DNA from: Nostocoides sp.
GTDB taxonomy: Bacteria; Actinomycetota; Actinomycetes; Actinomycetales; Dermatophilaceae
Length of the DNA: 64,000 nucleotides
Direction of reading: 5' to 3'
NCBI GenBank assembly: GCA_016702415.1
Contig: JADJEA010000024.1
Location: 486,655-550,654 of the forward strand
The translations under genes and the position numbers were made by a program. Below the pieces are notes generated by a model that did no database searches, had not been told where the DNA came from, and worked only from the letters and a program-made list of their open reading frames with translations. Shown piece by piece: positions 1-8,650 of the stretch (the stretch's first letter is position 1; each line of letters opens with the position of its first letter).

Positions 1-436
1 CGGCGTTGCGGCCGACACCCTCGCAGGTGACCTCCATGACCTGGATGATGCCGTCGGGGTCGACGAGGAAGGTCGCCCGGTCGGCCAGGCCCTGGCCCTC
101 GCGCATATTGTCGAAGTTGGTGGTGATGACGCCGGCCGGGTCGCCGAGCATGAAGTACTTGATCTTGCCGACGGTCTCCGACTCCTTGTGCCACGCCGCG
201 TGTACGTGGTGGGTGTCGGTGGAGACCGAGTAGACCTCGACGCCGAGCTTCTGCAGCTCGTCGTACTGGTCGGCGAGGTCACCGAGCTCCGTGGGGCAGA
301 CGAAGGTGAAGTCGGCCGGGTAGAAGAAGAAGATCGCCCACTTGCCGAGGACGTCCTTCTCGCTGACCTCGACGTACTCGCCGTTGTGGAAGGCCTGCGC
401 GGTGAAGGGCTTGATGGGGGTGTTGATCAGGGACAT
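1..436 (-). CDS. ahpC: Alkyl hydroperoxide reductase C / typical 2-Cys peroxiredoxin (3' end outside window)
   Basis: This is the N-terminal 145 residues of a peroxiredoxin, which reduces H2O2, organic peroxides and peroxynitrite in the cytoplasm using electrons from AhpD/AhpF or thioredoxin. It starts at ATG 436 with MSLINTPIKPFTAQAF, as in bacterial AhpC. The peroxidatic cysteine is Cys47 in the motif DFTFVCPTEL, and a conserved SVSTDTHHVHAAWH segment follows. The gene leaves the window before the resolving cysteine. In many actinobacteria ahpC is followed by ahpD and controlled by a divergent oxyR. Here the divergent neighbour is instead an AI-2E family exporter 293 bp away, so regulation cannot be read from context. 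Identity is very secure; only completeness is unknown. Confidence 0.95.
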   Translation of the reverse strand, partial: MSLINTPIKPFTAQAFHNGEYVEVSEKDVLGKWAIFFFYPADFTFVCPTELGDLADQYDELQKLGVEVYSVSTDTHHVHAAWHKESETVGKIKYFMLGDPAGVITTNFDNMREGQGLADRATFLVDPDGIIQVMEVTCEGVGRNA

Positions 437-729
437 GCGGGCACCACTTTCTGTCGGAGCGGGAATGCCGTCGGTGTGGCGAGACGCGCTGCCGGAAACG
501 CCGACGGTCCAGTGCCCATGGTACCCCTTTACTGGATTCGATCAAGTTAAGTTCCCGTTGTGTGGCCCGCGGCACATGCGCTGTCGCCCCCGGCTCCTAG
601 AGTGGTGTGGGCCTCCTAGAGTGGGCGCGAGCGGGAGGCCTCGCGGGCGTCCCGGCGGGCTGCCGAGGTGACGACGACCGACGAGACGGACGTGACGATG
701 ACCGAGGTGGAACTGACCGAGGAGGGCGG

Positions 730-1875
730 ATGACCGAGGGGCCGAGCACGCAACCGGAACCCGACGGGACCAGTGCGACCGACAGGGGCGCGGACAGTGG
801 GGGGAGGCGCACGGCATACGGCCGCGCGGGTGAACCTCTCAACCGCCACTCGCCTTTTTATATCGGGTTCGTCGGTGCCGCCGGGGTCATCGCGGCGCTG
901 GGTCTGTGGCATCTGGTCGGGCGGCTGTCCTCGACGCTGACCATCCTCGTCGTCTCGATCTTCTTGACGTTGTCCTTGAATCCCATCGTCGAGTGGCTCA
1001 TGGCGCGCCGGCTGCGGCGCCCCCAGGCCGTGGCCGTGGTCTTCGCCGGACTATTGGTGGTCGGGGGGCTGATCGGCTGGCTGGTCCTGCCCCCGGCCAT
1101 CCAGGAGGGTTCGGCCCTCCTCCAGAACGCACCGGGCTATGTCGACCGCATTCTCAGCCTCGAGTGGGTGCAGCGCCTGGACAAGAACTACTCGATCGTC
1201 GCCAAACTCCAGCACGAGATCAACGCTCGATTGACCGACGGGTCCTTCGTCGGCCGAGTCTTCGGCGGGGTGCTTGGCGCGGGGATGGCTCTGGCCGGGG
1301 CGCTCTTCCAGGGCTTCACGGTCCTTGTGCTCACCCTCTTCTTCCTCGCGGCGCTGCCACGGGTGAAGCGGGCCGCCTATGCCACCGTCCCGCTCTCACG
1401 CCGTCCGCGCGTCGTGTGGCTCTCGGAGGAAATCATGCGGCGGGTCGGGGCCTATGCGATCGGTCAGGCGGCCGTGGCGACGGTCAACGGCATCCTGTCG
1501 TTCGTCATGATGTCGATCGTCGATATCCCGTATGCCGCGGTCCTCGCCGTCCTCGTCGGCCTCCTCGGGCTCATCCCGATGGTCGGCGCGACGATCGGTG
1601 CCGTCCTCGTCGCCGCCGTCGCGTTCTTCGACGAGCCGCACAAGGCGGTCATCGCGGCTATCTATTACCTCGTGTATCAGCAGCTCGAGAACTATGTGGT
1701 CTCGCCGCGGATCATGGCGCGCACGGTGTCGGTGCCCGGTGCCGTCACGGTGATCGCCGCGATGGCCGGCGGCACCTTGCTCGGGGTGCTGGGCGCGCTC
1801 CTTGCGGTGCCCGTGGCGGCGGGGCTCCTGCTCCTCTACGAAGAGGTCCTGCTGCCTCGGCAGCGGTCCGCGTAA
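730..1875 (+). CDS. AI-2E family transporter (PerM/YdbO-like membrane protein)
   Basis: A 381-residue integral membrane protein of the AI-2E exporter (PerM) superfamily. A hydrophilic N-terminus of about 40 residues is followed by hydrophobic segments near residues 45-65, 70-90 and 100-120, a soluble middle region rich in charged residues, then a cluster of four or five helices. The conserved C-terminal segment GLLGLIPMVGATIGAVL and the following QQLENYVVSPRIM are diagnostic. ATG 730 is chosen because GAGGAGGGCGG lies directly upstream; an upstream in-frame start at 607 would add a low-complexity, basic and acidic tail with no ribosome-binding site. Family members are proposed exporters of small metabolites or ions, and the substrate is unknown. 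It is divergent from ahpC and convergent with the oxidoreductase gene at 2112. Confidence 0.9.
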   Translation: MTEGPSTQPEPDGTSATDRGADSGGRRTAYGRAGEPLNRHSPFYIGFVGAAGVIAALGLWHLVGRLSSTLTILVVSIFLTLSLNPIVEWLMARRLRRPQAVAVVFAGLLVVGGLIGWLVLPPAIQEGSALLQNAPGYVDRILSLEWVQRLDKNYSIVAKLQHEINARLTDGSFVGRVFGGVLGAGMALAGALFQGFTVLVLTLFFLAALPRVKRAAYATVPLSRRPRVVWLSEEIMRRVGAYAIGQAAVATVNGILSFVMMSIVDIPYAAVLAVLVGLLGLIPMVGATIGAVLVAAVAFFDEPHKAVIAAIYYLVYQQLENYVVSPRIMARTVSVPGAVTVIAAMAGGTLLGVLGALLAVPVAAGLLLLYEEVLLPRQRSA

Positions 1876-2045
1876 GGCGGGGTCAGCCGCATACGTCGTC
1901 GTGCAGCCAACTCGGCCCGGACAGGCCGGTGGCGGCGGACTCCGTCCCCCGACGAGTCCGCCGCCACCTCTGGGCTGAAGTGCCCCCGTGACACTTCCCG
2001 CATCGCTATTGACGCCCCACCGGCCAGGTTCGTTGCCCCGATTTC

Positions 2046-2065
2046 GATGTGATCTAGATCACATC
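2046..2065. promoter_or_regulatory. Perfect 20-bp CRP/GlxR-like palindrome in a convergent intergenic region
   Basis: GATGTGATCTAGATCACATC is fully palindromic. Its 16-bp core (2048-2063) matches the CRP/GlxR consensus TGTGA-N6-TCACA, including the central TA typical of actinobacterial cAMP-receptor sites. It lies between the 3' ends of two convergent genes (ending at 1875 and 2112), so no annotated promoter is adjacent. A second short dyad, GTGACC/GGTCAC (2093-2109), follows. The site match is strong; its target is not apparent. Confidence 0.6.
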
Positions 2066-2111
2066 CTATGGGTAAGCGATTACTTGTCGCGAGTGACCGC
2101 ATTGGTCACGA

Positions 2112-4754
2112 TCACGAGCGCACCCGGGCGCTCGTCGGGTCGTAGAACGGGCGCAACGAAACCCGGGCCGGGACCTCTCGCCCCGCGACGTCGACTCGCC
2201 ACTGGCCGGCGTCGATCCACGCGTGATCGACCTCGACGGCACCATCCGCGACCGTCTCGCCGCCCGCCGCGACGCTCGCCAGCCCCACTGCCCCACCCAG
2301 GGTCCATCCGTAGGACCCGGACCGGAGATAGCCGACCGCCACACCATCTCTTCGGACGACCTCCGCGTGATAGAGCAGCGGCTCCGGGTCGTCGAGGAGC
2401 ACCGACACCAGGCGACGGCGGGCCGGCTCCAGCCGCTGCGCAAGATACGCCTCGCGGCCGATGAAGTCGCCACCCGCCCGCGCGACCGCGAAGTCCAAAC
2501 CGACCTCGGGGACGACGTCCGCGTCGTCGATGTCGTGGCCGAAATCGCGGTAGCCCTTCTCCAGCCGCAGGCTCGACAGGGCCTTCAGGCCGCACGGCCG
2601 CAGTCCGTATGCCGCGCCCTCCTCCCGCAGCGCCGCCCAGATCGCGGGGGCATCCGTGGCGGACGGGTACAGCTCGTACCCGAGTTCGCCGACGTAGGTG
2701 ATCCGTTGGACCAGCACCCGGCGACCGCCGATGGTGAGACTCCGAGCGGTCCGGAACGGAAATGCTGCATGGCTGACGTCGGTGTCGGTGAGGCGCTGGA
2801 GGACGTCCCGGCTGCGCGGCCCTTGCAGGCTGAGCATCCCGACCTCGTGCGTGACATCGGTCACCGTCACGTCGGCGTCAGCGATAGCGCGGTCGAGCAG
2901 TCCCGCTACGTGGGCGTGCGCGGTGTCGGAGGCGACGACGAGGAAGTCGTCCGCCCCGCGCTTGGTGACGGTCAGGTCGGCAACGATCCGGCCGTCTTCC
3001 CGTAGCCACTGGGTGTAGGTCACCCGGTCCGCCGGGCCGTCCACCGCGCCCGCCGACATCCGCGCGAGCATGGCTCCGGCGCCGCGCCCGGTGACCTGGA
3101 ACTTCGCCATAAAGGACATGTCGAAGAGCCCCACCGCCGTGCGCACCGCGTGGTGCTCGGCCGCCCAGTGCCGGAACCACGGTTGCGGCCCCCAGCCGGG
3201 GGTGACCTCATCCGGGTCACCGGCCCCGGCGGGGGGTGGGCCGGCGGGGCCTGGGGTGGAGGGGGTGGAAGGGGCGGAGAGGTCGGCGGGGTCCGAGGGG
3301 TGGGCCGAAGGGTCGGCCGTGGAGAGGCCGGGGGCGGCGGGGTCGGCATACCAATCCGCGCTTTCCCAGCCACTGACGTCCCGCAGATAGGCCCCGGCGG
3401 CGACCATCTCGTCGTGCACCGGCGAGCGGTGGATGCCGCGAGCGGTGCGGAGTTGGACGCCGGGGGTGTGGGCGGCATACACCGTCCCGAGGATCTCGGC
3501 GGTGCGCGCGCGGCGGACCCCCGGGTCGAGTTGCCACGCCTGGAACCGGTCGACATTGAAGCCCGTCGTGTCGACATCGGGGTGGCCGGTGGTGATCCAG
3601 TGCGCCATGACCCGGCCGAGGCCACCGGAGGAGAGGATGCCGACCGAATTCATTCCGGCACAGACGAAATAGCCGCGTATGCCCGGCGCCTCGCCGACGG
3701 CCGGAGCGAGATCGGGAAGGAAGGATTCCGGTCCGCAGAAGAAGGTGCGGATGCCGACGTCGAGGGTGGCCGGGACCCGGGCCATCGCGCGCTCGACGAA
3801 AGGACCCATCCGGTCCCAGTCCGGGGTGATCTCGCCGAAGGAGAAGTCGGCCGGAATCCCGTCGACGCGCCAGGCCGCCGCGCTCGGTTCGAAGAGCCCG
3901 ACCATCATCCCGCCGCCCTCCTCGCGGTAGTACCCGTAGGCGGCCGGGTCCTCGAACACCGGGGCGTCGGGGCTCAGGCCGTCGATGGGCTCGGTGATGA
4001 GGTAGTAGTGCTCCGCGGCCTGGTTGGGGATGATCACCCCGGACCGCTCCCCCAACTCGCGCGCCCACATGCCCGCACAGTTGACGACGCGGTCGCACTC
4101 GATGTCGCCGTATGCCGTGCGCACCCCCACGACCTCGCGCACCCGACCGCGCGGCCGGGTCAGGACGTCGATGACCGGGACGTTCTCGAGCACCCTCACG
4201 CCACGCTGGCGCGCGCCCCGGGCGAACGACATCGTCAGGTCGACCGGGTTGACGCGCCCGTCCCCCGGGACATAGAAGCCGGCGAGCAAATCGTCGGTCT
4301 TGGCCAGCGGGAACAGCTCACTCATCTCCTTGGGGGTGATCTCGTGGACCTCCAGGCCGAGGTGGCGCTGGAAGGCGGCGACCCGGCGGTACTCCTCGAG
4401 CCGGTCGGCGTCGGCGGCCGCCTCGATCAGCCCGACGGGCTTGAAGCCGGTCGCCACGCCCGTGTCCGCCTCGAGCCTGGCGAACAGATCGCGGCTGTAG
4501 AGCCGGTTGCGGGTGTTGGTCTCGCTCGTGCTGCCGAAGGTGGTCATCAGGCCGGCGGCATGCCAGGTCGTCCCGCTGGTGAGCCGATCACGCTCCAGGA
4601 GAACGACATCCGTCTCGCCGGTGAGGGCCAGGTGATAGGCGATGGAGGTCCCGATCACCCCGCCCCCGATGATGACGACACGGGCGCGGGCGGGCAGGGC
4701 AGGCGGGGTCACGCCAGCCAAGGTACCTGGGGGTCTCGGCGCGCCGGACCCCAC
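2112..4754 (-). CDS. FAD-dependent oxidoreductase with C-terminal GcvT (aminomethyltransferase) domains; dimethylglycine/sarcosine dehydrogenase family
   Basis: An 880-residue protein. The N-terminal DAO-type FAD domain has the dinucleotide motif VVIIGGGVIGTSIAYHL near residues 27-43 and the family signature TSGTTWHAAGL. A FAO_M-type linker follows, then a folate-binding GcvT region (MSFMAKFQVTG, GLFDMS, YTQWLREDGRIVADLTV, YVGELGYELYPS) and a GcvT beta-barrel. This architecture oxidatively demethylates N-methyl amines such as dimethylglycine or sarcosine and passes the one-carbon unit to tetrahydrofolate. A proline- and alanine-rich linker of about 45 residues near residue 480 separates the halves and is unusual for the family. 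GTG 4754 follows the nudC stop by one base; GTG 4712 is an equally plausible start just ahead of the FAD motif. The exact substrate is not determined by sequence. Confidence 0.88.
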   Translation of the reverse strand: MGSGAPRPPGTLAGVTPPALPARARVVIIGGGVIGTSIAYHLALTGETDVVLLERDRLTSGTTWHAAGLMTTFGSTSETNTRNRLYSRDLFARLEADTGVATGFKPVGLIEAAADADRLEEYRRVAAFQRHLGLEVHEITPKEMSELFPLAKTDDLLAGFYVPGDGRVNPVDLTMSFARGARQRGVRVLENVPVIDVLTRPRGRVREVVGVRTAYGDIECDRVVNCAGMWARELGERSGVIIPNQAAEHYYLITEPIDGLSPDAPVFEDPAAYGYYREEGGGMMVGLFEPSAAAWRVDGIPADFSFGEITPDWDRMGPFVERAMARVPATLDVGIRTFFCGPESFLPDLAPAVGEAPGIRGYFVCAGMNSVGILSSGGLGRVMAHWITTGHPDVDTTGFNVDRFQAWQLDPGVRRARTAEILGTVYAAHTPGVQLRTARGIHRSPVHDEMVAAGAYLRDVSGWESADWYADPAAPGLSTADPSAHPSDPADLSAPSTPSTPGPAGPPPAGAGDPDEVTPGWGPQPWFRHWAAEHHAVRTAVGLFDMSFMAKFQVTGRGAGAMLARMSAGAVDGPADRVTYTQWLREDGRIVADLTVTKRGADDFLVVASDTAHAHVAGLLDRAIADADVTVTDVTHEVGMLSLQGPRSRDVLQRLTDTDVSHAAFPFRTARSLTIGGRRVLVQRITYVGELGYELYPSATDAPAIWAALREEGAAYGLRPCGLKALSSLRLEKGYRDFGHDIDDADVVPEVGLDFAVARAGGDFIGREAYLAQRLEPARRRLVSVLLDDPEPLLYHAEVVRRDGVAVGYLRSGSYGWTLGGAVGLASVAAGGETVADGAVEVDHAWIDAGQWRVDVAGREVPARVSLRPFYDPTSARVRS

Positions 4755-4755
4755 C

Positions 4756-5643
4756 TCACCCGTGCAGCCAGCGCAGGATCAGCCGACGCGAGATCGACAG
4801 CGCCGTGCCGCCACCCCAGGCCCCTTCGTCGACCAGGGCATGGTAGTCGGCCCGGGTCAGCCAGAACGCCTCGGCGATCTCCGCCTCGTCGATCGCCAGC
4901 GTCGGGTCGTCGGTGCGCGCCTCGAACCCGAGCATGAGGGAGTTGGGGAACGGCCAGGGCTGGTCGCCGAGGTAGCGCACGTCGCGCACCATGAGGCCGA
5001 CCTCCTCGCGGACCTCACGGCATACGGCCATCTCGAGCGACTCCCCCGGCTCGACGAACCCCGCGAGCACCGAGAGCCGGCCGGCCGGCCAGGTGGGGTG
5101 GCGCGCGAGAAGGAGCCGATCGTCGGGATCGACGACCGCCATGATGACCGCGGGATCGGTGCGCGGGAAGTGCTCGCTGCGGTCCTCGGGGCAGCGACGG
5201 GTCCAGCCCGCGGTGGCAATCTGTGTCGGCGACCCGCACCGGGGGCAGTGCGTGTGCGTCGCGTGCCAGTTGCCCAGCGCCACGGCGGTAGTGAAGGCCT
5301 CGGCATCGATGGGCCCGAGGTCGGCGCCCTGGACCCGCAGACCGAGCCAGGTCGCGTCCATGTCGGCCCGCGGGACCAGGACGGCCACGCGGGCGCGCCC
5401 CGCCGCGCTCCCGAGAAAGACCGCGGGGTATGCCGCGTCCCCCTCCCCCGGCGCGCGCCACGCCAGTTCGGGGCCGGCCGGGCCGGCGACCGGCGCGTGC
5501 CCGTCGCACACCGGCAGGACGAGGGTGTCCGGATCGGAGAGCAGCGTCGCGATCAGGCCGGGCTCGGTGCGCCGGTGGGCGCACCGGTCCAGCCCGGCCG
5601 TGGCGAGGGGGACATCGCGGAGGAGGTCATCGGCATACGGCAC
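4756..5643 (-). CDS. nudC: NAD(+)/NADH diphosphatase, Nudix family
   Basis: A 295-residue NudC-type enzyme, which hydrolyses NADH or NAD+ (and NAD caps on RNA in characterised homologues) to NMN(H) and AMP. A variable N-terminal domain is followed by a zinc-ribbon remnant near residue 130 (CPRCGSPTQ ... RRCPED). The fourth cysteine is absent, as I recall for other actinobacterial members. The Nudix box reads GFVEPGE...REVREEVGL, and the NADH-specificity motif is QPWPFPNSLM. Start GTG 5643 (VPYADDLL) is preferred over longer in-frame options because AGGATGGGCGG precedes it and the sequence upstream is low-complexity and arginine-rich. The next gene downstream starts one base after its stop, suggesting co-transcription. 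Confidence 0.9.
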   Translation of the reverse strand: MPYADDLLRDVPLATAGLDRCAHRRTEPGLIATLLSDPDTLVLPVCDGHAPVAGPAGPELAWRAPGEGDAAYPAVFLGSAAGRARVAVLVPRADMDATWLGLRVQGADLGPIDAEAFTTAVALGNWHATHTHCPRCGSPTQIATAGWTRRCPEDRSEHFPRTDPAVIMAVVDPDDRLLLARHPTWPAGRLSVLAGFVEPGESLEMAVCREVREEVGLMVRDVRYLGDQPWPFPNSLMLGFEARTDDPTLAIDEAEIAEAFWLTRADYHALVDEGAWGGGTALSISRRLILRWLHG

Positions 5644-5956
5644 CCGCCCATCCTGGCGCACGCAGCGGCGTGGGCCGGGCGGCACGCGGCCGTCCCGATT
5701 CCCGGCCCGCCCAGGCCAGACCGGGGGGCGCGCCGCCCCGACTGAGCGCCGGATCCCGTGGGCAGATGGCACACGGCAGGACGAACGGCTCCGACCGCAT
5801 GCGCCCTGGCCCGTATGCCGTGGACTCGCCTCCCCGTCGATCGGTGCGTCGTGCTGGACCCCGGGCGGCTGCAGCGGGCACGATGGGCACACGACGCGCA
5901 TCCACGCCGACCCGCGTCGTCCTCGGTCTCCGGCACCGGTTCAGCGGAGGTAAACG
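5644..5956. other. 313-bp divergent intergenic region between nudC and the LuxR-type regulator
   Basis: No credible protein or RNA gene is seen. The segment must carry both divergent promoters. A GGAGG at 5946-5950 is the ribosome-binding site for the regulator at 5957, and one copy of the octamer GTATGCCG is present at 5813-5820. No clear operator was found. Confidence 0.5.
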
Positions 5957-6955
5957 GTGGACACGACCCGCACCCTGGGACGCATCAGCCCCGCAGCGGC
6001 CGCCACCTATCGCGAATGCGCCCGTGCGCCCGCGACCCTCACCGATGTGGCGGCGCGACTCGACACCGAACTCGCCGTCGTGGCCGACGCCGTCGGCGAA
6101 CTGCGCGCTCTCGGGCTGGTCGGCGACGACGCGGGCGGCGTCATCCGGGCCCTGGCCCCGGTCGCACTTGACCGGGAGATCGATACCCACGAGCGACTCC
6201 TGCGTGATCTGCGCCGGGCCGCCGACGAACTGGCCGCCGTGTGGCTGACCCGAGGATCCGGGCCCGCCGTCGACATCATCGAGGGCCCGTTCGAGGCCGT
6301 CGAACTCACCAACGAGTTGATGGCCTCCGCCCACGAGGAGGTCGTCGCCACGAACTACGGCGCCGTCGTGCCGGTCGACCCGCTCGTCGCGACGCCGCGA
6401 CCGACGGAAGCTCGGACCATTCTTAGTGAGCCGGCGGCATTGGAGCGCGGCGTGAGCATCCGCGCGGTCTACGATAGCCGGCTCCTTACCGATCCGGGCG
6501 CCCTATCGGCCATTCATGACTGCGTGCGGGCCGGGGAGAAGGCGCGCACCCTGCCCGGGGTGCCCATGAGCCTTTCTGTGTATGACCAGCGGGTCGCGAC
6601 ACTCTCCGGTCCGGGTATCGGCGGCGACCGGCGCCACCTGCTGGTCACGCGGCACCGTGGCTTCGTCGCCGTGTTCCAGTCGGCGTTCGAGTTCTTCTGG
6701 CGCGCAGCTATGCCCGTCGTTGTCGCGACCGACGCCTTCCCTGGGGAGGACGGACCGGACGGGGAGACGCGACGACTCCTGGCCCACCTCGCTGCCGGAA
6801 TCACCGACGAGGTCATCGGCCGGGACCTCGGCGTCAGCGCGCGGACCGTCGGGCGGCGCATCGCCCGCCTCCAGGACATCCTGGGGGCGGGCAGCCGCTT
6901 CCAGTTGGCACTTCAGGCGTCAGCGCGACGCGTGTCCAGATCTTCGAACCCGTGA
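5957..6955 (+). CDS. LuxR-type/TrmB-like transcriptional regulator
   Basis: A 332-residue regulator beginning at GTG 5957 with GGAGG seven bases upstream. Residues 10-60 resemble a winged-helix domain (TLTDVAARL...ELRALGLV). The middle third resembles the TrmB C-terminal or phospholipase-D-like sensor fold. The last 60 residues form a LuxR-type helix-turn-helix (LLAHLAAGITDEVIGRDLGVSARTVGRRI as separate stretches, followed by SRFQLALQA). Single-protein regulators of this layout occur in actinobacteria, often beside secreted subtilases. The final residues VSRSSNP are not typical of the family, and the stop overlaps the next reading frame by four bases (GTGA), where a protease gene has lost its 5' part. 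The C-terminus may therefore have been rewritten by a deletion junction. Confidence 0.8.
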   Translation: MDTTRTLGRISPAAAATYRECARAPATLTDVAARLDTELAVVADAVGELRALGLVGDDAGGVIRALAPVALDREIDTHERLLRDLRRAADELAAVWLTRGSGPAVDIIEGPFEAVELTNELMASAHEEVVATNYGAVVPVDPLVATPRPTEARTILSEPAALERGVSIRAVYDSRLLTDPGALSAIHDCVRAGEKARTLPGVPMSLSVYDQRVATLSGPGIGGDRRHLLVTRHRGFVAVFQSAFEFFWRAAMPVVVATDAFPGEDGPDGETRRLLAHLAAGITDEVIGRDLGVSARTVGRRIARLQDILGAGSRFQLALQASARRVSRSSNP

Positions 6956-8577
6956 CGAATGGCGGGGACTACCCCGGCACCCCGACCATCCTCCAGTGGG
7001 TAAACCCTCTCGGAGCGGGCAAGGACGACTACGACCTCTATCTGCTCGACGCCGCCGGCAATATCGTCGGCATGTCCCAGGACGTCCAGAACGGAACCCA
7101 AGACCCGATCGAGGGACTCATGGTGCCGTCGCCCGACCTGCGCCTGGCTGTTGTGAAGTACTCCGGAAGAGGCGTGTACCTGCAATTGAGTTCCCTGCGG
7201 GCCCGCTACCGGGATCAGCCCGGGCTGCGTGCCTTCTCCAGTCGCGGAATGCTTCGCGGTCATACTGCGGTTCCGGCCGCCTTCTCGATCGCTGCCGCCC
7301 CCGCGTGGTACGGCATGGATTCGATGCTTCCGGGTGACCCCGAAGGGCCGACCGGCCCGTACCCCGGGGTCTTCACGCGCAGGCAGGTTCCCGAGACCTT
7401 CACCTCGGACGGCCCACGACGCGTCTTCTTCCGCCCCGACGGTTCGCGAGCCCCCGCCGTGCGGAACAAGCCGGATTTCACCGCGGCCGACGGCGGCTCG
7501 ACGAGTCTGTCCGCCTACTCCCCCTTCTACGGCACCTCGGCCGCGGCGCCGCACGCCGCCGCTATCGCCGCTCTGGTGCTCTCGGGCAACCCGGGCAAGG
7601 GGGCGACGTTCGTGCGCAACGCCTTCGCGGCCACGGCGCTCGACCTGGCTCCGGCGGGCTGGGACACGCGCAGCGGCCGCGGCATCCTCCGGGCGGATCT
7701 CATTCTCGATAGCACCGGCGCCACTCCCCAGCCCTATGTCACGACCGGAGGGGCCACCGTTACCGCCACCTCCGATGGCGACGCCTTCTTGGAACCGGGT
7801 GAGTCGGGGACGGTCGCGGTGACGGTGACCAATGCCGGTGACGGCGCCGTGACGTCGGCCACTCTGGCTCTGCGCAGCACGAGCCCCGGGGCGGTCGTCA
7901 CCCCATCGACGAGCAGCGTCGGTGCCCTTGCGGCCGGGCAGTCGGCAACCGTTCCGGTCACCGTCACCCTCCCGTCCGACTGGGACAACGGGACGCCCGT
8001 CGATCTGGCCGCCGATTTGACCTTCGATGGTCGGCTGTCGCCAGTCACCGCGACGCTCACCCTCCCGACCGGGAAGCCGGGGCCGGTCCGGACTTTCGCG
8101 TATGACGGTCCCGCAGTGCCCATCCCGGATGGCGACCCGACCGGCGTCGACATTCCGATCACTGTCACCGGCATGGGGAGCGTCGACTCGCTGACCCTCT
8201 CGATCGACGGCACGGCCTGCTCGACCGACCCGAGTTCCACGTCAGTCGGCATCGCCCACTCCTGGGTCAATGACCTGTCCGCGACGCTGACCTCACCGTC
8301 CGGCCACACCGCGACGGTGTGGAGCCGAAGCGGCAGCAGCGGCGCCAATATGTGCCAGGTCGTCTTCGACGACACGGCCGCTCGCGCCTTCTCCAGTGCG
8401 GGCTACCGGGATGCGCCGTACACCGGCTCATGGAAACCCATCGATGCCCTGTCCGGCTTCCGCAGTTCGGCGTCCGCCAACGGGACCTGGATCCTGCGGG
8501 TGATCGACAACAGTTTCGGTGACTCCGGAGTCGTTCACGCGGCCTCCGTGCACATCCAGAGCCTCGACGCTCCGTGA
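6952..8577 (+). pseudogene. 5'-truncated S8 (subtilisin-like) serine protease with CARDB-like and P/Homo B domains
   Basis: The frame encodes 541 residues of a secreted subtilase, but only its distal part. Around residues 185-205 is the catalytic-serine block (SPFYGTSAAAPHAAAIAALV). An Ig/CARDB-like repeat follows (LEPGESGTVAVTVTNAG), then a proprotein-convertase P domain ending in WILRVIDNSFGDSGV. The signal peptide, propeptide and the catalytic Asp and His blocks are all missing, and nothing resembling them lies upstream, where a regulator gene is fused by a GTGA overlap. Reading the same frame upstream of GTG 6952 continues about 15 residues (TRVQIFEP) before entering regulator sequence, which points to a deletion junction near 6910-6935. 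As it stands the product cannot be an active or exported protease. Confidence 0.8.
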
Positions 8578-8597
8578 CGAGTGCTGCCTTTGCAGAG

Positions 8598-8632
8598 GCG
8601 GGCCGGACCGGTGTTACACCGGTCCGGCCCGC
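8598..8632. terminator. Bidirectional hairpin between convergent genes
   Basis: Two perfect 17-nt arms (8598-8614 and 8616-8632, GCGGGCCGGACCGGTGT and its complement) lie between the 3' ends of the protease remnant (8577) and the dehydrogenase (8651). The position and stem strength fit a terminator serving both strands, although there is no long T-run. Confidence 0.75.
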
Positions 8633-8650
8633 GCGCTTAATCCTCCCGAG

